Positions 9,840 through 17,370 of a DNA stretch of 53,409 nucleotides are shown here, in pieces. Made by a program: the position numbers and the translations under genes. Under the pieces are notes generated by a model. The model made no database searches. It was not told where the DNA came from and saw only the letters and a list, made by a program, of their open reading frames with translations. Origin of the DNA: Selenomonas sp. oral taxon 126 (GTDB lineage Bacteria > Bacillota > Negativicutes > Selenomonadales > Selenomonadaceae). The stretch is taken from positions 1,096,468 to 1,149,876 of the forward strand of contig NZ_CP016201.1 of assembly GCF_001683335.1 (NCBI RefSeq), written 5' to 3'. Each line of letters opens with the position of its first letter. Positions within the stretch are counted from its first letter, which is position 1.

Positions 9840-9890
9840 GCCTCCCCCGTCGCAACGGGGGAGGGGGACCGCTTGCGGTGGAAGGGGCGC
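9840..9890. repeat. GC-rich palindromic repeat copy
   Basis: A further copy of the chromosomal repeat family, starting five bases after the ABC ATPase stop. Confidence 0.8.
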
Positions 9891-9893
9891 CAT

Positions 9894-9928
9894 GAACGGA
9901 TGCAGAAAATTTGCATCCGTTCTTTTTT
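9894..9928 (+). terminator. Rho-independent terminator
   Basis: A perfect 11-bp stem, GAACGGATGCA with TGCATCCGTTC, is followed by six T. It terminates the importer operon. Confidence 0.9.
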
Positions 9929-9941
9929 GCACCAAAATAAA

Positions 9942-9970
9942 TTGACAACGCACAAATATTTTCATACAAT
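9942..9970 (+). promoter_or_regulatory. Strong sigma-70 promoter for antitoxin gene
   Basis: TTGACA (9942-9947), a 17-bp spacer and TACAAT (9965-9970). It lies 27 bases upstream of the RelB/DinJ-like gene. Confidence 0.8.
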
Positions 9971-9997
9971 GTAATAAAACAGAAAGGCGGTGAGAAC

Positions 9998-10264
9998 ATG
10001 GCACAGGCAAGTGTGAGCATTCGTATGGATGCAGACCTCAAGCGACAGTTCGACGAATTCTGCTCCGAGATCGGGATGACGATGACGACAGCGTTCTGCG
10101 TTTTTGCAAAGACGGCAGTGCGCGAGCGTAAGATCCCGTTCGAGATCTCGGCAGAGCGCAGCGATCCGTTCTATAGTCCCGAGAATATGGAACGCCTGAG
10201 GGCGTCCATTGCGCAGATGGAAGCAACGGGCGGCACAGTGCATGAGGTTGATCATAATAGTTAA
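9998..10264 (+). CDS. RelB/DinJ-family antitoxin, orphan
   Basis: An 88-residue protein of the RelB/DinJ antitoxin family. The N-terminal ribbon-helix-helix SVSIRMDADLKRQFDEFCSE is followed by GMTMTTAFCVFAKTAVRERKIPFEI, the usual DinJ continuation. Such antitoxins bind their own promoter and neutralise a RelE/YafQ-type RNase. No toxin frame follows: the next 250 bases carry no recognisable gene before the porin. It has its own near-consensus promoter. It may be a solitary regulator, or the toxin may have been lost. Confidence 0.85.
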   Translation: MAQASVSIRMDADLKRQFDEFCSEIGMTMTTAFCVFAKTAVRERKIPFEISAERSDPFYSPENMERLRASIAQMEATGGTVHEVDHNS

Positions 10265-10378
10265 GGAATCGTGTCCTTTCCAATGCGCGACAGATGACAG
10301 CACCTCCTTCTTACTCTCACATGAACAAACATAAGCCGAGAATTATAACCTGCTATAAAGTTTTTTGACGATTGGGTA

Positions 10379-10407
10379 TTGCAATTTACACTGTGACGTG
10401 CTATGAT
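10379..10407 (+). promoter_or_regulatory. Promoter region of SLH porin
   Basis: TTGCAA (10379-10384), a 17-bp spacer and TATGAT (10402-10407). An overlapping alternative is TTGACG (10365-10370), a 16-bp spacer and TACACT (10387-10392). The untranslated leader would be about 105 nt. Confidence 0.55.
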
Positions 10408-10518
10408 GAAATCGTTCCAAGGGAAGAGAATACATCGCGAAAAGGAAACATGGACACTTTTGCGAGGTCTCTCCATTGGAAATCAGATGTTTCTGTTTTA
10501 CAGAAGGAGGAGTTTCTC

Positions 10519-11793
10519 ATGAAGAAGACTCTCGTATCCGCACTTGCAACGGCTCTCGTTGTCGGTGCAGCAAGCACGACGTTCGCTGCGGCGAACCCGT
10601 TCTCCGATGTGCCCCGTGATCACTGGGCATATGATGCTGTGACGCAGCTCGCTGCTGATGGCATCGTTGAGGGCTATGGCGACGGCACCTATCGCGGCGA
10701 CCGCAACATCACACGTTATGAGATGGCGCAGATGGTTGCAAAGGCAATGGCGAAGGAAAACATGCCCGTTTCGGATCGTGCGCTCGTCGACCGCCTCGCT
10801 GCTGAGTTCGCTGATGAGCTCAACAACCTCGGTGTTCGCGTCTCGAACCTCGAGAAGCATGCCGATATGGTGCAGTGGAAGGGCAAACTCGAGTACACCT
10901 ACACGAGCGAGCGCCATGAGGGTGAGAAGCGCGAGAACAAGGACAATGTTGTCTTCCGTCTCGAGCCGAGCGCAGAGGTCAACAACCATTGGCATGTGAA
11001 CGCACGTCTCGATGCTTCGACGAGCATGAAGCATGACGACGCAGGCAAGGACAAGGGTGACACGAATGGCTCTGTCACGCTCAAGCGTGCATGGGCACAG
11101 GGTGACTATGACAACTTCACGGTGAAGCTCGGCAAGATGGAGCTTACCTCCGATGAGGGCTATCAGGCTCCGGGCGCGATCGTCCTCGATCGTGAGTTCT
11201 CGGGCGCAGAGGTCAGCTTTGGCAATGCCGTTAAGGCAACGATTCAGGCTGGTCGTGCAAAGTTTGACGATGTAAGCGATACGCCGAACTATCAGGGTGT
11301 CGGTCTCCACTATGAGAACGGCGGTCTTGTGGTCGGCGCAAGCTATCATCGCCTCGGTTCAGATGACCTTTCCGATCCTACGGGTGAAGATCGTCCTGCG
11401 CTGAAGACCGACAAGAAGCAGGCAAACGTTTGGGAGATCAATGGCGGCTATCACTTCGATAAGAATGTTGCTCTGACGGGTGCGTATGCTTACAATAGCG
11501 ATGCCTCAAAGTCCAAGAAATCCGGTCAGGTCTCGCTCGAGTATAAGGGTGCAGATGCTGCGGACAAGGGTTCGTGGGGCGCATACCTTTCCTATCGTCA
11601 CCTCGGTGGTGCATCCTATGCTCCGACGGATGATGGCGCACTCTATGGCACGAAGGGCATCGAGCTCGGCACGAGCTACACGATGTGGAAGAATGTCATT
11701 CTGTCCGCGAAGTACTTCAAGGGTAAGACCATCGAGAAGTCTGCGGACGACAAGGTCTCCAAGCTCTTCGGTCGCGTTGAGTTCCAGTTCTAA
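10519..11793 (+). CDS. SLH-domain outer-membrane porin (OmpM-like)
   Basis: A 424-residue exported protein. The signal peptide (cleavage after about TTFA) is followed by one SLH domain at about residues 28-75 (FSDVPRDHWAYDAVTQLAADGIV). A short coiled coil (about 98-115) comes next, then a beta-barrel rich in alternating aromatic residues that ends in EFQF. In Negativicutes the SLH domain binds polyamine-modified peptidoglycan and the barrel sits in the outer membrane, tethering the two. ATG 10519 has a strong AGAAGGAGGAG site. The earlier in-frame start at 10372 lies in the promoter. Codon use looks like that of a highly expressed gene. A terminator follows at once. Confidence 0.9.
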   Translation: MKKTLVSALATALVVGAASTTFAAANPFSDVPRDHWAYDAVTQLAADGIVEGYGDGTYRGDRNITRYEMAQMVAKAMAKENMPVSDRALVDRLAAEFADELNNLGVRVSNLEKHADMVQWKGKLEYTYTSERHEGEKRENKDNVVFRLEPSAEVNNHWHVNARLDASTSMKHDDAGKDKGDTNGSVTLKRAWAQGDYDNFTVKLGKMELTSDEGYQAPGAIVLDREFSGAEVSFGNAVKATIQAGRAKFDDVSDTPNYQGVGLHYENGGLVVGASYHRLGSDDLSDPTGEDRPALKTDKKQANVWEINGGYHFDKNVALTGAYAYNSDASKSKKSGQVSLEYKGADAADKGSWGAYLSYRHLGGASYAPTDDGALYGTKGIELGTSYTMWKNVILSAKYFKGKTIEKSADDKVSKLFGRVEFQF

Positions 11794-11832
11794 GAGACTC
11801 TCGTCACACACTGCGGCACTCGCCGCATAACG

Positions 11833-11861
11833 AAATCCCCCTCCGTATGGAGGGGGATTTT
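11833..11861. terminator. Bidirectional terminator
   Basis: AAATCCCCCTCC pairs with GGAGGGGGATTT around a TATG-like loop, with A and T tracts on both sides. It serves the porin and the convergent GNAT remnant. Confidence 0.85.
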
Positions 11862-11887
11862 ACTATGCTCGAATCGGAATGCACGAT

Positions 11888-12222
11888 TTACTTCAGATAT
11901 TTCACCATCTGAATGAGATGTTTGCCGGAGAATGCGTCCTTTTCGTCTCCGTCCAACTCTCGCGTACCGAATGATGAGAATCCGTTTTCTTCGTAGAAGC
12001 GTATGAGAGAGGGCACGTCTTCGCACTCCAGGTAGACGAGCCGACCTCCCGTGATGCGTTGTGCCTCCCGCACAGTATCACAGGCAATCTTCAGAAGTTC
12101 CTCTCCTCGGATCAGCGCGTCGTATCCATGGGTGGACATGAAAAATCCGAAAGGATACGATGCAGCTGCTCTGCATCCTCCGTTCCGGACAGTAGTTCAG
12201 ATAGATTTACTTTTTAGCCCAT
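11888..12222 (-). pseudogene. Decayed GNAT acetyltransferase (toxin-like)
   Basis: Reading leftwards from ATG 12222, the third codon is TAA. The same frame then gives NLSELLSGTEDAEQLHRILS, typical of the N terminus of small GNAT toxins. Near 12140 the similarity jumps to another frame encoding SYPFGFFMSTHGYDALIRGE and the acetyl-CoA/C-terminal part (EELLKIACDTVREAQ, RLVYLECEDVPSLIRFYEENGF). So both the start region and the middle are broken: a nonsense codon plus a deletion or frameshift that removed the central acetyl-CoA-binding core. The open 83-residue frame 11888-12139 is only the C-terminal remnant. It follows the small gene at 12238-12417 by 15 bases, as toxin follows antitoxin. Confidence 0.75.
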
Positions 12223-12237
12223 CATAGCGTGATACCT

Positions 12238-12417
12238 TTATCGCTCATAATCTCTTAGAAAAGATTTGATTCGGTCTGCATGAATCTCCACTACGGGGCG
12301 CTGCAGGAGGACTTCCTTTTCGGGCTGTTCGATGGAGCGTTCCAAGGCGTTCACAAAATCGTGGACACGCCGCCTTCCTCGGATGTTGACGTTCTTCAGA
12401 ATGCTTTTCGTCGCCAT
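12238..12417 (-). CDS. Small antitoxin-like protein beside GNAT remnant
   Basis: A 59-residue basic protein (MATKSILKNVNIRGRRRVHD...) with an N-terminal strand-like segment followed by a helix, VHDFVNALERSIEQ. GGAGGAGGGATTTACC precedes the start. I do not recognise a named family with certainty, but short proteins of this form commonly precede GNAT toxins in Firmicutes, and the broken GNAT gene starts 15 bases downstream. The antitoxin-like gene is intact while the toxin-like gene is decayed. Confidence 0.6.
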   Translation of the reverse strand: MATKSILKNVNIRGRRRVHDFVNALERSIEQPEKEVLLQRPVVEIHADRIKSFLRDYER

Positions 12418-12517
12418 GGTAAATCCCTCCTCCGTATGCTCATTATAGTTCCTTTTGTATCGAAAATCAAGAAAAAGCTCCCCCTCATATGCCGTGAGGA
12501 GGAGAGCTTTTCCATAT

Positions 12518-12700
12518 TCACGCGTAAATATCGACGCTGTTTCCGAGGTTCGGGTCGAGACTGGCGGTGGTCTCCTCGATGAGTTCGAGGGCGTCCTTGC
12601 CGGAGTCCATCGCGAGCTTTGCGACGGCGATGCCGAGCTGCTGTGATGCCTGTGCCTGGTGCATACTAACAGACATCTGTGCAACATCCATATAGTCCAT
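12518..12700 (-). CDS. YjfB-family putative motility protein
   Basis: A 60-residue protein of the YjfB family (putative motility protein). It opens with MDVAQMSVSMHQAQASQQLGIA, the diagnostic Met/Gln-rich helix, followed by a second helix ending ELIEETTASLDPNLGNSVDIYA. Start ATG 12700 follows GAGAAGGGACA. It lies 16 bases downstream of the FliD/flagellin-like gene and is probably co-transcribed with it. The function of the family is not established beyond its association with flagellar genes. Confidence 0.75.
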   Translation of the reverse strand: MDYMDVAQMSVSMHQAQASQQLGIAVAKLAMDSGKDALELIEETTASLDPNLGNSVDIYA

Positions 12701-12716
12701 TGTTGTCCCTTCTCTC

Positions 12717-13544
12717 TTAGACGTAGATACTGAAGAGGTTCAGTATGTTCGAGTAACGCTGCATGGTGGGCAGGGATCTGCCGTTGAGCATGTTCGCTGC
12801 GTAGTTCAGTTGGCTGCCGATCGCCTGCTCCATCGAGGGTATGACGTGGCTGCGGGACATCTGCGCATACTGTGCGTGGCGGTCGGCGCGTCCTGCAAGG
12901 CCTCCCTTGCCGAGGATTGCCTCGGACTGTGCAGGGGAGTCGGTGAGGGCACGAGCAAGGCGGCTCTCGTTCACGCTCATCTTGCCTGTCTTGGCATCGA
13001 CGGTGATGCCCATCTTGGCATAGGAATCGGTTTTGTAGGTGGTGTCGGAGAACTCCGTTGTGAGCTGCTGCACGCCCTTACCGAGGCTCTTGTTCTCGCG
13101 CAGGAAGTCGCTGGTCTCGTTGTACTCATTGACGAGATCCTTGACGTTGCTGATGGCGTTCTTGAGGCGGTCGCTGTAGGTCTTCGAGCCGTCGGCGTTG
13201 GTCTTGATGTCGGACTTGTCCAGCTGGAAGTCCGTGCCGCTGACTTTGCCGGCCGCTTTGCGGAGATCCTTCATGTTCGAGTCATACTCGGCGTAGAACT
13301 TGGAGCTGGTCTCGGCATAGGTCTTGCGAAGGCTTGCCGCCTGATTCGCGATGTCCATGATGGAGCGCAGTTCTTGCGCGCTTGACTCTCTGCCGCGATA
13401 CTGCGCGGAGTAGAGGCTCGATCCGCGTTTGCGTGTCTGCTGATCGCCAAAGAGTGCAGCGGTTGCGTCCATGCGCGAGTTGTTTGCGTAGAGCGAACTG
13501 TAGATGGTACGGGCTGCGCCGGTCATCTGCGATATGGTTGCCAT
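12717..13544 (-). CDS. FliD-like flagellar filament protein
   Basis: A 275-residue protein rich in Ala, Ser, Asn and Gln, with helical coiled-coil ends. The middle and C-terminal parts (NAISNVKDLVNEYNETSDFL, KMGITVDAKTGKMSVNESRL) resemble the C-terminal half of the filament cap protein FliD. The N-terminal cap domains are missing and the protein is about half the length of FliD. It may be a FliD-derived or flagellin-associated protein. Start ATG 13544 has a GGAAGGGGGA site. It is transcribed with the YjfB gene from a sigma-70-like promoter at 13599-13626. No other flagellar gene is in view. Confidence 0.6.
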   Translation of the reverse strand: MATISQMTGAARTIYSSLYANNSRMDATAALFGDQQTRKRGSSLYSAQYRGRESSAQELRSIMDIANQAASLRKTYAETSSKFYAEYDSNMKDLRKAAGKVSGTDFQLDKSDIKTNADGSKTYSDRLKNAISNVKDLVNEYNETSDFLRENKSLGKGVQQLTTEFSDTTYKTDSYAKMGITVDAKTGKMSVNESRLARALTDSPAQSEAILGKGGLAGRADRHAQYAQMSRSHVIPSMEQAIGSQLNYAANMLNGRSLPTMQRYSNILNLFSIYV

Positions 13545-13598
13545 GTATGTTCCCCCTTCCGTGGTCATGGCTAGGTATAGGCACAATTTCCTATGTAT

Positions 13599-13626
13599 AT
13601 TATATCGTATTTTACGGAAATGTCAT
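13599..13626 (-). promoter_or_regulatory. Promoter for FliD-like gene
   Basis: On the minus strand ATGACA (13626-13621), a 16-bp spacer and a perfect TATAAT (13604-13599). Confidence 0.6.
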
Positions 13627-13688
13627 TAGTTTCGAGAGAAAAATTTGATGAGCTGTGATACAATAGGAAAATCCGACATTGTGCTTGT

Positions 13689-13857
13689 GGTATACCCCTA
13701 CCGCGAACGCTTAGTTACGCAAGCGGTCGCGTTCTCGTTCGCCTAAATACCTGCGGACTTCTTAAACGCGCTACGCTTGAACGAAAGAAATCCGCAGGGG
13801 GCGAGTCGAACGCTTTTCTCCGCTTGCTCCACTAGGGTTCGCTCATAGGGGTATACC
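13689..13857. repeat. 169-bp palindromic element, MITE-like
   Basis: The ends are perfect 12-bp inverted repeats: GGTATACCCCTA (13689-13700) and TAGGGGTATACC (13846-13857). Inside is a second inverted repeat, CCTGCGGACTTCTT (13750-13763) with AAGAAATCCGCAGG (13785-13798). No coding potential and no clear target duplication are seen. It occupies most of the gap before mtaB. Confidence 0.6.
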
Positions 13858-13898
13858 TTTCGCAAAATGCTCATAATAAGTAGGTTAGGAGGTGCGGC

Positions 13899-15197
13899 TT
13901 GAGGGCTGCATTTATGACGCTCGGCTGCAAGGTGAATCAGTTCGAGACGGAGACGATGGAGGGGCTGTTCCGTGCGCGCGGCTATGAGGTCGTGCCGTTC
14001 GAGGAGCGGGCGGAGGTCTATGTCATCAATACGTGCTCGGTGACGCATCTGAGCGACCGCAAGTCGCGCCAGCTGATCCGCCGCGCAGCGCGCACGAATC
14101 CCGCCGCCTGCATTGCGGTGACGGGCTGCTATGCGCAGGTCGCACCCGAGGAGATTCGCGCGCTCGAGGGGGTGCGCGTGGTGATCGGGACGAAGGAGCG
14201 CGCGCGCATCGTGGACTATGTGGAGGAGGCGCTGCGCGCGGATACAGGCGCAATCGGGACGATCACGGATATCATGCAGGCGCGCGTCTTCGAGGACATC
14301 CCGCTGCACTCCATGCCGCACCGCACGCGCGCGTTTCTGAAGATCGAGGATGGCTGCCAGAATTTCTGCACGTTCTGCATCATTCCCTATGCGCGCGGCC
14401 CCGTGAAGTCACGCAAACTCTCGGCGGTGGCGCGCGAGATGCGCCTCTTGACGGGGGCGGGCTTTCGCGAGGTGGTACTGACGGGGATTCACCTCGGTGC
14501 ATATGGGATTGATCTCGCGGGGCATCCGACGCTCGCGGATGCGTGCCGCACGGTGCTCGCGGAGGAGGGGCTGCGGCGCCTGCGTCTCGGCTCGCTCGAG
14601 TCGGTGGAGTTGTCGGCGGATCTGCTCGAGCTCATGCGCACGGAGCCGCGCTTTGCCGCGCATCTGCATCTGCCGTTGCAGGCGGGGAGCGATAACGTGC
14701 TGCGCGCGATGAACCGTCACTATGATACGGCGGCGTTTGCCCGCCTCTTGGAGGAGGTGCGGGCGGCGGTGCCGGGCGTTGCAATCTCGACGGATATCAT
14801 TGTGGGGTTCCCGGGTGAGACGGAGGCGGATTTCGCAGCTGGCTTGGACTTCGTGCGTCAGATGGGCTTTGCGCGGATGCACGTCTTCCCGTACTCGCCG
14901 CGAACGGGAACACCTGCGGCGCGGCGTTCGGATCAGGTGCCGCCGATGGTGCGCAAGGAGCGTGCGGCGCGGATGCAGGCGCTCGCGGATGCGCTGGCGG
15001 AGGAATATCACCGCGCGGCGCTCGGCTCGGATGTGGATGTGCTCTTTGAGACGTCGGAGGACGGCGTGACGGACGGGCTGACGGAGACGTATATCCGCGT
15101 CTATACGGATGCGCCCGTCACGCGCGGGGAGATTGCGCCCGTGCGCCTCACGCATCTCTATCGCGATGGCGTGTGGGGGGAGCTTGTTTCGAAATAA
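13899..15197 (+). CDS. mtaB: tRNA ct6A37/t6A37 methylthiotransferase MtaB
   Basis: A 432-residue radical-SAM methylthiotransferase that converts t6A37 to ms2t6A37 in tRNAs reading ANN codons. The N-terminal domain carries the three cysteines of the auxiliary cluster (TLGCKVNQ, NTCSVTH, VTGCYAQ). The radical-SAM motif is in DGCQNFCTFCIIPYARG, and the C-terminal TRAM-like end is present. The family's KVNQ and CSVTH wording separates it from MiaB and RimO. The start is probably TTG 13899, because TAGGAGGTG lies eight bases upstream; an in-frame ATG 15 bases later would cut into the conserved opening. Confidence 0.92.
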   Translation: MRAAFMTLGCKVNQFETETMEGLFRARGYEVVPFEERAEVYVINTCSVTHLSDRKSRQLIRRAARTNPAACIAVTGCYAQVAPEEIRALEGVRVVIGTKERARIVDYVEEALRADTGAIGTITDIMQARVFEDIPLHSMPHRTRAFLKIEDGCQNFCTFCIIPYARGPVKSRKLSAVAREMRLLTGAGFREVVLTGIHLGAYGIDLAGHPTLADACRTVLAEEGLRRLRLGSLESVELSADLLELMRTEPRFAAHLHLPLQAGSDNVLRAMNRHYDTAAFARLLEEVRAAVPGVAISTDIIVGFPGETEADFAAGLDFVRQMGFARMHVFPYSPRTGTPAARRSDQVPPMVRKERAARMQALADALAEEYHRAALGSDVDVLFETSEDGVTDGLTETYIRVYTDAPVTRGEIAPVRLTHLYRDGVWGELVSK

Positions 15198-15201
15198 ATG
15201 C

Positions 15202-15230
15202 TTGACAGCGCCGCCTGTATCTGCTATTAT
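15202..15230 (+). promoter_or_regulatory. tRNA-Arg promoter
   Basis: TTGACA (15202-15207), a 17-bp spacer and TATTAT (15225-15230), about 20 bases before the tRNA. Confidence 0.8.
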
Positions 15231-15250
15231 AATCAAGTCGTGAGACACGT

Positions 15251-15328
15251 GACTCAGTAGCTCAGCTGGATTAGAGTATTTGACTACGAATCAAAGGGTC
15301 GGGGGTTCGAATCCCTCCTGGGTCACCA
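15251..15328 (+). tRNA. tRNA-Arg (anticodon ACG)
   Basis: The cloverleaf is complete. The acceptor pairs GACTCAG with CTGGGTC, followed by U8 A9. The D stem is GCTC/GAGT. The anticodon stem is TTTGA/TCAAA around loop CTACGAA (anticodon ACG, expected to be edited to ICG). The T arm is GGGGG TTCGAAT CCCTC, and CCA is encoded. Confidence 0.97.
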
Positions 15329-15341
15329 CTTATGGATATAA

Positions 15342-15367
15342 CGTCGACTGAGGTCGGCGTTTTTTTG
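15342..15367 (+). terminator. tRNA terminator
   Basis: CGTCGAC pairs with GTCGGCG around TGAG, followed by a run of seven T. Confidence 0.85.
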
Positions 15368-15381
15368 TTGTCCAAAATTCT

Positions 15382-15428
15382 TTCATTCTCAATAAGCCAC
15401 TGAGAATGAAAATATGAACGGCGTTCAT
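15382..15428. promoter_or_regulatory. Two palindromes upstream of TetR gene
   Basis: TTCATTCTCA (15382-15391) and TGAGAATGAA (15401-15410) form a perfect 10-bp inverted repeat. Three bases later comes ATGAACGGCGTTCAT (15414-15428), perfect except for its central base. The second lies just before the -35 region of the TetR promoter (TATAAT at 15459-15464) and looks like a TetR-type operator. Confidence 0.65.
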
Positions 15429-15510
15429 TTTTCTCTTTTCAAATCCGTTATTTTTCGCTATAATAGTCTTGTATGACGAAAGAAAGGGTGAAGTTCTTTT
15501 GGAGGAGAAG

Positions 15511-16143
15511 ATGGGCCGCCGGGAACGCAAGAAGCTGCAATCGCGCCGCACGATTTTGGAGGCAGCGGTCAGCGAGTTCTCGAAGAAGGGCTACAAGGAC
15601 ACGTCCGTTGCGGATATCATGAGCACCGCCGATCTCGGGATTGGGACGTTCTACAATTATTTCAACTCGAAGGAGGATCTGCTGTTCTCTCTGCTCGAAC
15701 GCCTGAGCGAGATGATCCGCATGGCGCTCGCGGAGGCGCGTGCGGCAGAGCGTACGTCGCTCGAACTGTTGGAACTCGGCGCGCGTGTGACGGCAAAGTT
15801 CCTCGATGAGAACCGCTTTGTGATGCCGCTCTTTCTCTCGGGCTCGCACCACGGGGGGCATCCGGGCGGCGAGGGGGCGCCACCGCATCCGCACGCGGCG
15901 AGGCCGGCGAGCAGCCGCATGACACCGCAGATCAAGCAGGTGTTCACGGACATCATCCGCGAGGGGCAGGAGGCGGGCGAGATCCGCTGCGATGTGCCTG
16001 TCGATCTGATTGCGGAGATGTTCCACTCGCTCTATCAGGCGGCGGCGTTTAGCCACCTTGATTTGACCTATCAGGAGAATATTGCGCTCAAGACGCGCCT
16101 CCTGCTCGACGGCATCCGCAGGCGGGATGGGGAGATCGCGTAA
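15511..16143 (+). CDS. TetR/AcrR-family regulator
   Basis: A 210-residue transcriptional regulator. The N-terminal TetR helix-turn-helix spans about residues 5-55 (RRTILEAAVSEFSKKGYKDT, GIGTFYNYFNSKEDLL). A helical ligand domain follows, with an unusual Gly/His/Pro-rich stretch (SGSHHGGHPGGEGAPPHPHA) at about residues 110-130. I chose ATG 15511 with GGAGGAG five bases upstream; TTG 15499 is an alternative. The His-rich insert echoes the His-rich tail of the radical-SAM enzyme two genes downstream, hinting at a shared metal or haem signal. It lies 36 bases upstream of the haem-pathway genes and probably controls them. Confidence 0.88.
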   Translation: MGRRERKKLQSRRTILEAAVSEFSKKGYKDTSVADIMSTADLGIGTFYNYFNSKEDLLFSLLERLSEMIRMALAEARAAERTSLELLELGARVTAKFLDENRFVMPLFLSGSHHGGHPGGEGAPPHPHAARPASSRMTPQIKQVFTDIIREGQEAGEIRCDVPVDLIAEMFHSLYQAAAFSHLDLTYQENIALKTRLLLDGIRRRDGEIA

Positions 16144-16179
16144 TTTTCAACTATGTATTTGTGTATTTAGGAGCTCTGG

Positions 16180-17370
16180 ATGATCAGCGTTACGAAACTT
16201 CTTTTTATGGATGAGTACTACGGCGACGCGCTGCGCTACGGGCACAACGCGCACCGCATGAAGAGCGGCGCGGCGGAGGGCATGGGGCCTGTCGTGGTAT
16301 GGAACTCGACGCGCACGTGCAATCTGCGCTGCCGTCACTGCTATATGGAGTCAGATGGGCAAAAGTACGAGGGCGAGCTGACGACGGAGGAGGCAAAGCG
16401 CTTCATCGACGGGCTTGCCGAGTTCCGTGTGCCCGTGCTGCTGTTCTCGGGCGGCGAGCCGCTGATCCGCCCCGATTTCTTCGAGCTGGCGGAGTATGCG
16501 CGGGATCTCGGTGTGCGCCCGACGCTCTCGACGAACGGGACGCTCATCACGCGTGAGGTGGCGCAGCGCATCAAGGATCTCGGTGTCGGCTATGTCGGCA
16601 TCTCGCTCGACGGGCTTGCGGATGTGAACGATATGTTCCGTGGGGTCGAGGGGGCGTATCAGCGTGCGATGGAGGGCATCGAGAACTGCGTCGCTGTGGG
16701 GCAGCGCGTGGGTCTCAGATTTACGATCAACCACCACAATATCATGGAGCTGGACAAGATCTTTGACTTCATCGAGGAGAAGGGGATCAACCGCGTCTGC
16801 TTCTACCATCTCGTGTATTCGGGGCGCGGCGGTCAGATGATGGACGAGGATGTGACGGCGGAGGAGTCGCGCCGTGCGATGGACACGATTATCGCGCGGA
16901 CGAAGGACTTTGAGGCGCGCGGGCTGAAAAAGGAGATCCTGACGGTGGACAATCACTGCGACGGGGTCTATATGTATCTGAAGGCGCTCGCAGAGGGCAA
17001 CGACGCGGGGGCGGAGCAGATCAAGAAGCTGATCGGCGCGAACGGCGGCAACCGCTCGGGGATCGCGTTCGGCGAGGTCGATCATCTGGGCTATGTCCAT
17101 CCCGACCAGTTCACGCAGCATCACACGTTCGGCAATGTGCGCGAGCGCAAGTTCGGCGATATCTGGCAGGATATGACGCATCCGATTCTCGCGGGGCTGA
17201 AGGATCGCAAGCCGCTGCTCAAGGGGCGCTGCTCGAAATGCCGGTATCTCAGCTGGTGCAACGGGAATTTCCGCACGCGTGCCGAGGCACGGACGGGGGA
17301 TTTCTGGGAGTCCGATCCGTCCTGCTATCTGACGGATGAGGAGATCGGCGTCGCGAGGGCGGCACTGTGA
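16180..17370 (+). CDS. AhbC/NirJ1-like radical SAM haem enzyme
   Basis: A 396-residue radical-SAM/SPASM protein. The cluster motif CxxxCxxC is at residues 47, 51 and 54 (RTCNLRCRHCY), FSGGEPLIRPD follows, and the C-terminal SPASM cysteines lie in GRCSKCRYLSWCNGNFR. This is the pattern of the NirJ1/AhbC group, which removes propionate side chains from didecarboxysirohaem on the route to haem d1 or to Fe-coproporphyrin in the sirohaem-dependent pathway. A paired NirJ2/AhbD-like gene overlaps its stop. The TetR gene is directly upstream. Peptide-modifying SPASM enzymes are similar, but no precursor peptide gene is nearby. Confidence 0.75.
   Translation: MISVTKLLFMDEYYGDALRYGHNAHRMKSGAAEGMGPVVVWNSTRTCNLRCRHCYMESDGQKYEGELTTEEAKRFIDGLAEFRVPVLLFSGGEPLIRPDFFELAEYARDLGVRPTLSTNGTLITREVAQRIKDLGVGYVGISLDGLADVNDMFRGVEGAYQRAMEGIENCVAVGQRVGLRFTINHHNIMELDKIFDFIEEKGINRVCFYHLVYSGRGGQMMDEDVTAEESRRAMDTIIARTKDFEARGLKKEILTVDNHCDGVYMYLKALAEGNDAGAEQIKKLIGANGGNRSGIAFGEVDHLGYVHPDQFTQHHTFGNVRERKFGDIWQDMTHPILAGLKDRKPLLKGRCSKCRYLSWCNGNFRTRAEARTGDFWESDPSCYLTDEEIGVARAAL

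Noticed and set aside
15251-15328. tRNA-Arg as an integration site for the conjugative element
   Set aside because: The element lies 6 kb away, its exact ends and duplication are identified elsewhere, and no copy of the tRNA 3' end is seen at its boundaries.
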